Below, one piece after another: positions 1-12,537 of a stretch of DNA of 64,000 bases. The notes beneath the pieces were generated by a model, which did not search any database, was not told where the DNA came from, and saw nothing but the letters and a program-made list of their open reading frames with translations. This DNA comes from Eretmocerus hayati. Lineage: Eukaryota; Arthropoda; Insecta; Hymenoptera; Aphelinidae. The position numbers and the translations under genes were made by a program. How positions within the stretch are numbered: position 1 is the first letter of the stretch; every line of letters begins with the position of its first letter. The stretch spans positions 84,496,748 through 84,560,747 of the forward strand of contig CM056742.1 of NCBI GenBank assembly GCA_029851415.1. Reading direction: 5' to 3'.

Positions 1-3000
1 GATTCGAGCCACACGGGGCTTGAACGGGCAGACGGGTAGATACGGGCGATCTTCCGTCTTCGACTCGGCTTCATCCCAGTCTTACCTGTCGTTGGGGCAG
101 ACGGGTAGATACGGGCAATTACCTGTCTTCAGCTTGTCTCCAATCCTGTTTTACGAGTTGAGAACGGGCAGACGGGTAGACACGGGTATTATCTTCCCTA
201 CATATCTCGCAAGATCCGAGCCACACGAGTTGTGAACGGGCAGATGGGTAGATACGGGCAATCATCTGTCTTCGATTTGGCTCCATTCTGGTTTCACGGG
301 TAGAGAACGGGCAGACTGGTGGACACGGGTATACGATTCCCTAACTACTGACAAGATTCGAGCCAACACGGGTCGTGAACGGGCAGACCAGTAGACACGG
401 AGATTTCCTCTCCCGCCCATCTCGCAGAATTCAAGCAACACGGGTTGTGAACGGGCAGACGGGTAGATGCGGGCAATGTTCCGACTTTAATTCGGGTTCA
501 TCCCAGTCTTACGGGGCGTGGAGGGGCAGACGGGTAGAAACGGGCGATCTTCCGTCTTTGATTCGGCTAAATCCCAGTCTTACGGGTCGTGGACGGGCAG
601 ACGTGTGGACACGGGCAATCACCTGTCTTCAATTTGGCTCCATTCTGGTTTCACGGGTAGAGAACGGCCAGACGGGTAGACATGGGGATTCACTCTCCCG
701 CTAACCTCGCAAAATACTAGCCACACGGGTTATGAACGGGAAGACGGGTAGATACGGGCAATCACCTGTCTCCGATTTGGCTCCATTCTGGTTTCACGGG
801 TTGTGAATGGGCAGACGGGTAGAAACGGGCAATCACCTGTCTTCGATTTCGCTCCATTCTGGTTTCACGGGTGAGAACGGGCAGACTGGTGGACACGAGC
901 ATACACTCTCCTACCTACTGACAAGAGTCGAGGCACACGGGTCGTGACCAGGCAGACGGGTAGATACGAGCAATCTCCCGTCTTTGATTCGGCTTTATCC
1001 CAGTCTCACATGGCATGGACGGGCAGACGGGTACATAGGGGCATTCACCTGTCTTCACTTTGGCTCCAATCTGGTTTCACGGGTAGAGAACGGGCAGACG
1101 GGTAGACACTGGTAGTAACTACCCTACGTATCTCACAAGGTCCGAGTCCTACGGGTCATCAACGGGCAGACGGGTAGACACGGGGATTCACCTCCCCGCC
1201 TATCTCACAGAATTCGAGCCACACGGGCTGTAAACGGGCAGACGGGTAGATACGGAACATCATCCATCTTTGATTCGGCTTCATTCCAGTCTTACGGGTT
1301 GGGGACGGGCAGACGGGTAGATACGGGCAACCACCCGTCTTCGATTTGGCTCCATCCTGGTTTCACGGGTAGAGAACGGGCAGACAAGTGGACACGAGTA
1401 TGCATTCCCGTACCTACTGACAAGATTCGAGCCACACGGGTCGTGAACTGGCAGACGGGTCGATACGGGCAATCTTCCGTCTTTGATTCGGCTTCATCCC
1501 AGTCTTACGGGTCGTGGACGGCAGACAGGTAGATAGGGGCATTCACCTGTCTTCACTTTGGCTCCAATCTGGATTGACGGTTAGAGAACGGGCAGACGGG
1601 TAGACATTGGTAGTAACTCCCCTACGTATCTCGCAAGCCCGAGTCTTACGGGTTGTGAACAGGCAGACGGGTAGATACGGGCAATCACCTGTCTTCGATT
1701 TGGCTCCATTCTGGTTCCACGGGTAGAGAACGGGCAGGATGGTGGACAAGGGTATACACTCCCCTACCTACTGGAAAGATTCGAGCCACAGGGGTCGTGA
1801 ACGGGCAGACTGGTAAATACGGGCAATCTTCCGTCTTTGATTCGGCTCCATCTCAGTCTTACGGGTCGTGGACGGGCAATCGGGTAGATAGGAGCATTCA
1901 CCTGTCTTTACTTTGGCTCCAATCTGGTTTTACGGTTAGAGAACGGGCAGACGGGTAGACACTGGTAGTTACTCCCCTACGTATCTCGCAAGGTCCGAGT
2001 CTTACGGGTTGTGAACGGGCATATTGGTAGATACATGCAATCACCTGTCTTCGATTTGGCTCCATTCTGGTCTCACGGGTAGAGAACGGGCAGACGGGTG
2101 GACACGGGTATAAACTCCCCTACCTACTGAAAAGATTCGAGACACACGGGTCGTGAACAGGCAGACGGGTGAGCACGGGGATTCACTCCCCCGCCTTTCT
2201 CGTAGAATTCGAGCCACACGGGTTGTGAACGGGAAGGTGGGTAGATACGGGCAATCACCTGTCTTCGATTTGGCTCCATTCTGGTTTCACAGGTCGTGAA
2301 CGGGCAGACGGGGAGATACGGGCAATCACCTGTCTTTAATTTGTCTCTAATCTGGTTTCGGGCAGACTGGTGGACAAGGGTATACACTCCCCTACCTACT
2401 GACAAGATTCGAGCCACAAGGGGCGTGAACGGGCAGACGGGTAGATACGGGCAATCTTCCGTCTTTGATTCGGCTTCATCCAAGTCTTACAAGTCTTGGA
2501 CGGCAGACGGGTAGATACGGGCAATCATCCATCTTTGATTCGGCTCCATTCCAGTCTTACGGGTCATGAACGGGCAGACGGGTGGACACGGGGATTCACT
2601 GCCCCGCCTATCTCGCAAAATTCGAGCCACGCGGGTTGTGAACGGGCAGATGGGTAGATTCGGGCCATCATATGTCTTCGATTTGGCTCCATTCTGGTTT
2701 CACGGGTAGAGAACGGGCAGACTGGTGGACACGGGTATGAAATCCCCTACCTACTGACAAGATTCGAGCCTACACGGGTCGTGAACGGGCAGACGGATAG
2801 ACACGGGGATTCACTCCCACGCCTATCTCACAAAATTCGAGCCACACGGGCTGTAAACGGGCAGATGGGTAGATACGGGCCATCATCCGTCTTTGATTTG
2901 GCTTCATTCCAGTCTTACGGGTTGTGGATGGGCAGGCGGGTAGATACGGGCAATCACCTGTCTTCAATTTGTTCCCAATCTGGTTTCCGGATAGAGAACG

Positions 3001-4237
3001 GGCAGACGGGTAGACACGGGTATTAACTCCCCTACGTATCTCGCAAGATCCGAGCCACATGGGTTGTGAACGGGCAGATGGGTAAATACGGGCAATCACC
3101 TGTCTTCGATTTGGCTCCATTCTGGACTCACGGGTAGAGAACGGGCAGACTGGTGGACACGGGTATACAATCCCTTACCTACTGACAAAATTTGCGCCAC
3201 ATGGGGCGTGACCGGGCAGACGGGTAGATACGGGCAATCTTCCGTCTTTGATTCGGCGTCATCCCAATCTTATGGGTCGTGGACGGCAGACAGGTAGATA
3301 CGGGCAATCACCTGTCTTCAATTTGTCTCCAATCTGGTTTGACGGGTTGAGAACGGGCAAACGGGTAGACACGGGTATTAGCCCCCCTACGGATCTTGCA
3401 AGATCCGAGCCACATGGGTTGTGAACGGGCAGATGGGTAGGTACGGGCAATCACATGTCTTCGATTTGGCTCCATTCTGGTTTCACGGGTAGAGAACGGG
3501 CAGACTGGTGGACACGGGTATACACTCCCCTACCTACAGACAAGATTCGAGCCACACGGGGCAAGAACGGGCAGACGGGTAGATACGGGCAATCTTCCGT
3601 CTTTGATTCGGCTTCATCCAAGTCTTACGGGTCTTGGACGGCAGACGGGTAGATACGGGCAATCATCAATCTTTGATTCGGCTCCATTTCAGTCTCACGG
3701 GTCATGAACGGGCAGACGGGTGGACACGGGGATTCACTGCCCCGCCTTTCTCGCAAAATTCGAGCCACGCGGGTTGTGAACGGGCAGACGGGTAGATACG
3801 GGCCATCATCCGTCTTTGATTCGGCTTCATTCCAAACTTACGAGTTGTGGACGGTCAGATGGGTAGATACGGGCAATCACATGTCTTCGATTTGGCGCCA
3901 TTCTGGTTACACGGGTAGAGAACGGGCAGACTGGTGGACACGGGTATACAATCCCCTACCTACTGACAAGATTCGAGACTACACGGGTCGTGAACGGGCA
4001 GACGGGTAGACACGGGGTTTCACTCCCACGCCTATCTCACAAAATTCGAGCCACACGGGATGTAAACGGGCAGATGGGTATTTACGGGCCATGATCCGTC
4101 TTTGATTCGGCTTCATTCCAGTCTTACGGGTTGTGGACGGACAGACGGGTAGATACGGGCAATCACCTGTCTTCAATTTGTTTCCAATCTGGTTTTACGG
4201 GTAGAGAACGGGCAGACGGGTAGACACGGGTATTAAC
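1..4237 (+). repeat. Partial copy of the 5.74-kb higher-order unit
   Basis: Positions 1 to about 3,256 match 24,819 to 28,074 at a constant offset of 24,818. After about 3,611 the match resumes at an offset of 24,463 and continues to about 4,237. The difference is 355 bp, exactly five 71-bp monomers, so the later copy lacks five monomers present here. This makes the start of the window a third, truncated relative of the tandem pair at 22.96-34.44 kb. Confidence 0.8.
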
Positions 4238-6283
4238 TCCCCTACGTATCTCGCAAGATCCGAGCCACATGGGTTATGAACGGGCAGATGGGTAGATACG
4301 GGCAATCACCTGTCTTCGATTTGGCTCCATTCTGGTTTCACGGGTTGTGAATGGGCAGACGGGTAGATTCGGGCAATCACCTGTCTTCGATTGGGCTCCA
4401 TTCTGGTTTCACGGGTAGAGAACGGACAGACTGGTGGACACGGGTATACACTCTCCTACCTACTGACAAGATTTTAGGCACACGGGTCGTGAACAAGCAG
4501 ACAGGTAGATACGAGCAATCTCCCGTCTTTGATTCGGCTTCATCCCAGTCTTACATGACATGGACGGGCAGACGGGTACATGGGGGCATTCACCTGTCCT
4601 CACTCTGGCTCCAATCTGGTTCTACGGGTAGAGAAAGGGCAGACGGGTAGACACTGGTAGTAACTCCCCTACGTATCTCGCAGGGTCCAAGTCTTACGGG
4701 TTGTGAACGGGCAGACGAGTGGATATGGGCAATCATCCGTCTTCGATTCGGCTCCATTTCAGTCTTACGGGTCATGAACGGGCAGACGGGTGGACACGGG
4801 TATAAACTCCCCTACCTACTGACAAGATTCGAGACACACGGGTCGTGAACGGGCAGACGGGTGAGCACGGGGATTCACTCCCCCGCCTTTCTCGTAAAAT
4901 TCGAGCCACACGGGTTGTGAACGGGAAGATGGGTAGATACGGGCAATCACCTGTCTTCGATTTGGCTCCATTCTGGTTTCACGGGTCGTGAACGGGCAGA
5001 CGGGGAGATACGGGCAATCACCTGTCTTTAATTTGTCTCTAATCTGGTTTCGGGCAGACTGGTGGACAAGGGTATACACTCCCCTACCTACTGACAAGAT
5101 TCGAGCCACAAGGGGCGTGAACGGGCAGACGGGTAGATACGGGCAATCTTCCGTTTTTGATTCGGCTTCATCCAAGTCTTACAAGTCTTGGACGGCAGAC
5201 GGGTAGATACGGGCAATCATCCATCTTTGATTCGGCTCCATTCCAGTCTTACGGGTCATGAACGGGCAGACGGGTGGACACGGGGATTCACTGCCCCGCC
5301 TATCTCGCAAAATTCGAGCCACGCGGGTTGTGAACGGGCAGACGGGTAGAAACGGGCCATCATCCGTCTTTGATTCGGCTTCATTCGAGTCTTACGAGTT
5401 GTGGACGGGCTGATGGGTAGATACGGGCAATCACATGTTTTCGATTTGGCTCCATTCTGGTTTCACGGGTAGAGAACGGGCAGACTGGTGGACACGAGTA
5501 TGAAATCCCCTACCTACTGACAAGATTCGAGCCTACACGGGTCGTGAACGGGCAGACGGATAGACACGGGGATTCACTCCGACGCCTATCTCACAAAATT
5601 CGAGCCACACGGGCTGTAAACGGGAAGATGGGTAGATACGGGCCATCATCCGTCTTTGATTCGGCTTCATTCCAGTCTTACGGGTTGTGGATGGGCAGGC
5701 GGGTAGATACGGGCAATAACCTGTCTTCAATTTGTTCCCAATCTGGTTTCCGGATAGAGAACGGGCAGACGGGTAGACACGGGTATTAACTCCCCTACGT
5801 ATCTCGCAAGATCCGAGCCACATGGGTTGTGAACGGGCAGATGGGTAAATACGGGCAATCACCTGTCTTCGATTTGGCTCCATTCTGGACTCACGGGTAG
5901 AGAACGGGCAGACTGGTGGACACGGGTATACAATCCTCTACCTACTGACAAAATTTGCGCCACATGGGGCGTGACCGGGCAGACGGGTAGATACGGGCAA
6001 TCTTCCGTCTTTGATTCGGCGTCATCCTAATCTTATGGGTCGTGGACGGCAGACAGGTAGATACGGGCAATCACCTGTCTTCAATTTGTCTCCAATCTGG
6101 TTTGACGGGTTGAGAACGGGCAGACGGGTAGACACGGGTATTAGCCCCCCTACGGATCTTGCAAGATCCGAGCCACACGGGTTGTGAACGGGCAGATGGG
6201 TAGATACGGGCAATCACATGTCTTCGATTTGGCTCCATTCTGGTTTCACGGGTAGAGAACGGGCAGACTGGTGGACACGGGTA
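2090..6283 (+). repeat. 2.7-kb tandem duplication within the satellite
   Basis: About 2,090-3,520 matches about 4,782-6,283. The offset is 2,692 bp in the first part and 2,763 bp after a hybrid monomer near 2,641, a shift of exactly 71 bp. One monomer has therefore been lost from the left copy (or gained in the right) by an exchange inside the repeat. The left copy ends where its tail reads 'tatacactcccc' against 'tatacgattccc' in the right copy. Confidence 0.7.
3390..3407. repeat. Perfect 18-bp palindrome in a class 2 monomer
   Basis: The sequence 'cggatcttgcaagatccg' equals its own reverse complement over all 18 bases. It characterises one class 2 monomer variant that also has 'ggtattagccccccta' just before it. 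The same palindrome is seen at, for example, 6,153-6,170, 6,652-6,669, 11,556-11,573, 18,482-18,499, 18,911-18,928 and 19,266-19,283, about twenty sites in all. Other class 2 monomers have 'cgtatctcgcaagatccg', which is not palindromic. Confidence 0.9.
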
Positions 6284-6600
6284 TACGATTCCCTAACTAC
6301 TGACAAGATTCGAGCCAACACGGGTCGTGAACGGGCAGACCAGTAGACACGGAGATTTCCTCTCCCGCCCATCTCGCATAATTCAAGCAACACGGGTTGT
6401 GAACGGGCAGACGGGTAGATGCGGGCAATGTTCCGACTTTAATTCGGGTTCATCCCAGTCTTACGGGGCGTGGAGGGGCAGACGGGTAGGAACGGGCGAT
6501 CTTCCGTCTTTGATTCGGCTTCATCCCAATCTTATGGGTCGTGGACGGCAGACAGGTAGATACGGGCAATCACCTGTCTTCAATTTGTCTCCAATCTTGT

Positions 6601-9600
6601 TTGACGGGTTGAGAACGGGCAGACGGGTAGACACGGGTATTAGCCCCCCTACGGATCTTGCAAGATCCGAGCCACACGGGTTGTGAACGGGCAGATGGGT
6701 AGATACGGGCAATCACATGTCTTCGATTTGGCTCCATTCTGGTTTCACGGGTAGAGAACGGGCAGACTGGTGGACACGGGTATACGATTCCCTAACTACT
6801 GACAAGATTCGAGCCAACACGGGTCGTGAACGGGCAGACCAGTAGACACGGAGATTTCCTCTCCCGCCCATCTCGCAGAATTCAAGCGACACGGGTCGTG
6901 AACAAGCAGACAGGTAGATACGAGCAATCTCCCGTCTTTGATTCGTTTTCATCCCAGTCTTACATGACATGGACGGGCAGACGGGTACATAGGGGCATTC
7001 ACCTGTCCTCACTCTGGCTCCAATCTGGTTCTACGGGTAGAGAACGGGCAGACGGGTAGACACTGGTAGTAACTCCCCTACGTATCTCGCAAGGTCCAAG
7101 TCTTACGGGTTGTGAACGGGCAGACGAGTGGATATGGGCAATCATCCGTCTTTGATTCGGCTCCATTTCAGTCTTACGGGTCATGAACGGGCAGACGGGT
7201 GGACACGGGGATTCACTGCCCCGCCTATCTCGCAAAATTCGAGCCACGCGGGTTGTGAACGGGCAGACGGGTGGATACGGGCCATCTTCCGTCTTTGATT
7301 CGGCTTCATTCCAGTCTTACGAGTTGTGGACGGGCAGACGGGTAGATACGGGCAATCGCCTGTCTTCGATTTGGCTCCATTCTGGTTCCACGGGTAGAGA
7401 ACGGGCAGACGAGTGGACACGGGTATGCACTCCCGCACCTACTGACAAGATTCGAGCCAACACGGGTAGAGAACGGGCAGACTGGTGGACACGGGTATAC
7501 ATTCCCCTACCTACTGACAAGATTCGAGCCACACGGGGCTTGAACGGGCAGACGGGTAGATACGGGCGATCTTCCGTCTTCGACTCGGCTTCATCCCAGT
7601 CTTACTTGTCGTTGGGGCAGACGGGTAGATACGGGCAATTACCTGTCTTCAGCTTGTCTCCAATCCTGTTTTACGAGTTGAGAACGGGCAGACGGGTAGA
7701 CACGGGTATTATCTTCCCTACATATCTCGCAAGATCCGAGCCACACGAGTTGTGAACGGGCAGATGGGTAGATACGGGCAATCATCTGTCTTCGATTTGG
7801 CTCCATTCTGGTTTCACGTGTAGAGAACGGGCAGACTGGTGGACACAGGTATACGATTCCTTAACTACTGACAAGATTCGAGCCAACACGGGTCGTGAAC
7901 GGGCAGACCAGTAGACACGGAGATTTCCTCTCCCGCCCATCTCGCAGAATTCAAGCAACACGGGTTGTGAACGGGCAGACGGGTAGATGCGGGCAATGTT
8001 CCGACTTTAATTCGGGTTCATCCCAGTCTTACGGGGCGTGGAGGGGCAGACGGGTAGAAACGGGCGATCTTCCGTCTTTGATTCGGCTAAATCCCAGTCT
8101 TACGGGTCGTGGACGGGCAGACGTGTAGACACGGGCAATCACCTGTCTTCAATTTGGCTCCATTCTGGTTTCACGGGTAGAGAACGGCCAGACGGGAAGA
8201 CATGGGGATTCACTCTCCCGCTAACCTCGCAAAATACTAGCCACACGGGTTATGAATGGTAAGACGGGTAGATACGGGCAATCACCTGTCTCCGATTTGG
8301 CTCCATTCTGGTTTCACGGGTTGTGAATGGGCAGACGGGTAGAAACGGGCAATCACCTGTCTTCGATTTCGCTCCATTCTGGTTTCACGGGTCATGAACG
8401 GGCAGACGGGTGGACACGGGGATTCACTGCCCCGCCTTTCTCGCAAAATTCGAGCCACGCGGGTTGTGAACGGGCAGACGGGTAGATACGGGCCATCATC
8501 CGTCTTTGATTCGGCTTCATTCCAAACTAACGAGTTGTGGACGGTCAGATGGGTAGATACGGGCAATCATCAATCTTTGATTCGGCTCCATTTCAGTCTC
8601 ACGGGTCATGAACGGGCAGACGGGTGGACACGGGGATTCACTGCCCCGCCTTTCTCGCAAAATTCGAGCCACGCGGGTTGTGAACGGGCAGACGGGTAGA
8701 TACGGGCCATCATCCGTCTTTGATTCGGCTTCATTCCAAACTTACGAGTTGTGGACGGTCAGATGGGTAGATACGGGCAATCACATGTCTTCGATTTGGC
8801 TCCATTCTGGTTTCACGGGTAGAGAACGGGCAGACTGGTGGACACGGGTATACAATCCCCTACCTACTGACAAGATTCGAGCCTACACGGGTCGTGAACG
8901 GGCAGACGGGTAGACACGGGGTTTCACTCCCACGCCTATCTCACGAAATTCGAGCCACACGGGATGTAAACGGGCAGATGGGTATTTACGGGCCATGATC
9001 CGTCTTTGATTCGGCTTCATTCCAGTCTTACGGGTTGTGGACGGACAGACGGGTAGATACGGGCAATCACCTGTCTTCAATTTGTTTCCAATCTGGTTTT
9101 ACGGGTAGAGAACGGGCAGACGGGTAGACACGGGTATTAACTCCCCTACGTATCTCGCAAGATCCGAGCCACATGGTCTATGAACGGGCAGATGGGTAGA
9201 TACGGGCAATCACCTGTCTTCGATTTGGCTCCATTCTGGTTTCACGGGTAGAGAACGGGCAGACTGGTGGACACGGGTACACGATCCCCTCCCTACTGAC
9301 AAGATTCGAGCCAACACCAGTCGTGAACGGGTAGACGACTAGATACGGGGATTCACTCTCCCGCCCATCTCGCAGTATTCAAGCAACGCGGGTTGTGAAC
9401 GGGCAGATGGGTAGATACGGGCAATCATATGTCTTCGATTTGGGTTCATTCTGGTTTCACGGGTAGGGAACGGGCAGACTGGTGGACACGGGTATATAAT
9501 CCCCTACCTACTGACAAGATTCGAGCCACACGGGGCGTGAACGGGCAGACGGGTAGATACGGGCAATCTTCCGTCTTTGATTCAGCTTCATCCCAGTCTT

Positions 9601-12537
9601 ACGGGTCGTGGAGGGCAGACGGGTAGACACGGGGATTCACTGCCCCGCCTATCTCGTGAAATTCGAGCCACACGCGTTGTGAACGGGCAGACGGGTAGAT
9701 ACGGGCGATCACCTGTCTTCGATTTGGCTCCATTCTGGTTTCACGGGTTGTGAATGGGCAGACGGGTAGATTCGGGCAATCACCTGTCTTCGATTGGGCT
9801 CCATTCTGGTTTCACGGGTAGAGAACGGACAGACTGGTGGACACGGGTATACACTCTCCTACCTACTGACAAGATTTTAGGCACACGGGTCGTGAACAAG
9901 CAGACAGGTAGATACGAGCAATCTCCCGTCTTTGATTCGGCTTCATCCCAGTCTTACATGACATGGACGGGCAGACGGGTACATAGGGGCATTCACCTGT
10001 CCTCACTCTGGCTCCAATCTGGTTCTACGGGTAGAGAACGGGCAGACGGGTAGACACTGGTAGTAACTCCCCTACGTATCTCGCAAGGTCCAAGTCTTAC
10101 GGGTTGTGAACGGGCAGACGAGTGGATATGGGCAATCATCCGTCTTTGATTCGGCTCCATTCCAGTCTTACGGGTCATGAACGGGCAGACGGGTGGACAC
10201 GGGTATAAACTCCCCTACCTACTGACAAGATTCGAGACACACGGGTCGTGAACGGGCAGACGGGTGAGCACGGGGATTCACTCCCCCGCCTTTCTCGTAA
10301 AATTCGAGCCACACGGGTTGTGAACGGGAAGATGGGTAGATACGGGCAATCACCTATCTTCGATTTGGCTCCATTCTGGTTTCACGGGTCGTGAACGGGC
10401 AGACGGGGAGATACGGGCAATCACCTGTCTTTAATTTGTCTCTAATCTGGTTTCGGGCAGACTGGTGGACAAGGGTATACACTCCCCTACCTACTGACAA
10501 GATTCGAGCCACAAGGGGCGTGAACGGGCAGACGGGTAGATACGGGCAATCTTCCGTTTTTGATTCGGCTTCATCCAAGTCTTACAAGTCTTGGACGGCA
10601 GACGGGTAGATACGGGCAATCATCCATCTTTGATTCTGCTCCATTCCAGTCTTACGGGTCATGAACGTGCAGACGGGTGTACACGGGGATTCACTGCCCC
10701 GCCTATCTCGCAAAATTCGAGCCACGCGGGTTGTGAACGGGCAGACGGGTAGATACGGGCCATCATCCGTCTTTGATTCGGCTTCATTCGAGTCTTACGA
10801 GTTGTGGACGGGCTGATGGGTAGATACGGGCAATCATATGTTTTCGATTTGGCTCCATTCTGGTTTCACGGGTAGAGAACGGGCAGACTGGTGGACACGA
10901 GTATGAAATCCCCTACCTACTGACAAGATTCGAGCCTACACGGGTCGTAAACGGGCAGACGGATAGACACGGGGATTCACTCCGACGCCTATCTCACAAA
11001 ATTCGAGCCACACGGGCTGTAAACGGGCAGATGGGTAGATACGGGCCATCATCCGTCTTTGATTCGGCTTCATTCCAGTCTTACGGGTTGTGGATGGGCA
11101 GGCGGGTAGATACGGGCAATCACCTGTCTTCAATTTGTTCCGAATCTGGTTTCCGGATAGAGAACGGGCAGACGGGTAGACACGGGTATTAACTCCCCTA
11201 CGTATCTCGCAAGATCCGAGCCACATGGGTTGTGAACGGGCAGATGGGTAAATACGGGCAATCACCTGTCTTCGATTTGGCTCCATTCTGGACTCACGGG
11301 TAGAGAACGGGCAGACTGGTGGACACGGGTATACAATCCCCTACCTACTGACAAAATTTCCGCCACATGGGGCGTGACCGGGCGGACGGGTAGATACGGG
11401 CAATCTTCCGTCTTTGATTCGGCGTCATCCCAATCTTATGGGTCGTGGACGGCAGACAGGTAGATACGGGCAATCACCTGTCTTCAATTTGTCTCCAATC
11501 TGGTTTGACGGGTTGAGAACGGGCAGACGGGTAGACACGGGTATTAGCCCCCCTACGGATCTTGCAAGATCCGAGCCACACGGGTTGTGAACGGGCAGAT
11601 GGGTAGATACGGGCAATCACATGTCTTCGATTTGGCTCCATTCTGGTTTCACGGGTAGAGAACGGGCAGACTGGTGGACACGGGTATACGATTCCCTAAC
11701 TACTGACAAGATTCGAGCCAACACGGGTCGTGAACGGGCAGACCAGTAGACACGGAGATTTCCTCTCCCGCCCATCTCGCAGAATTCAAGCAACACGGGT
11801 TGTGAACGGGCAGACGGGTAGATGCGGGCAATGTTCCGACTTTAATTCGGGTTCATCCCAGTCTTACGGGGCGTGGAGGGGCAGACGGGTAGGAACGGGC
11901 GATCTTCCGTCTTTGATTCGGCTTCATCCCAGTCTTACGGGTCGTGGAGGGCAGACGGGTAGACACGGGGATTCACTGCCCCACCTATCTCGTAAAATTC
12001 GAGCCACACGGGTTGTGAACGGGCAAACGGGTAGATACGGGCGATCACCTGTCTTCGATGTGGCTCCATTCTGGTTTCACGGGTTGTGGATGGGCAGACG
12101 GGTAGATTCGGGCAATCACCTGTCTTCGATTGGGCTCCATTCTGGTTTCACGGGTAGAGAACGGACAGACTGGTGGACACGGGTATACACTCTCCTACCT
12201 ACTGACAAGATTTTAGGTACACGGGTCGTGAACAAGCAGACAGGTAGATCCGAGCAATCTCCCGTCTTTGATTCGGCTTCATCCCAGTCTTACATGACAT
12301 GGACGGGCAGACGGGTACATAGGGGCATTCACCTGTCCTCACTCTGGCTCCAATCTGGTTCTACGGGTAGAGAACGGGCAGACGGGTAGACACTGGTAGT
12401 AACTCCCCTACGTATCTCGCAAGGTCCAAGTCTTACGGGTTGTGAACGGGCAGACGAGTGGATATGGGCAATCATCCGTCTTTGATTCGTCTCCATTTCA
12501 GTCTTACGGGTCATGAACGGGCAGACGGGTGGACACG
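6601..12537 (+). repeat. Satellite block duplicated at 49,978-55,700
   Basis: This block matches the later one at an offset of 43,377 up to about 8,394 and 43,163 after about 8,608. The 214-bp difference is a local duplication here of three monomers (8,394-8,607 repeated at 8,608-8,821). Divergence at the right end is clear at about 12,537, where 'ggtataaactcc' here stands against 'ggggattcactg' there. Part of this block also matches 34,441-38,530. Confidence 0.8.
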
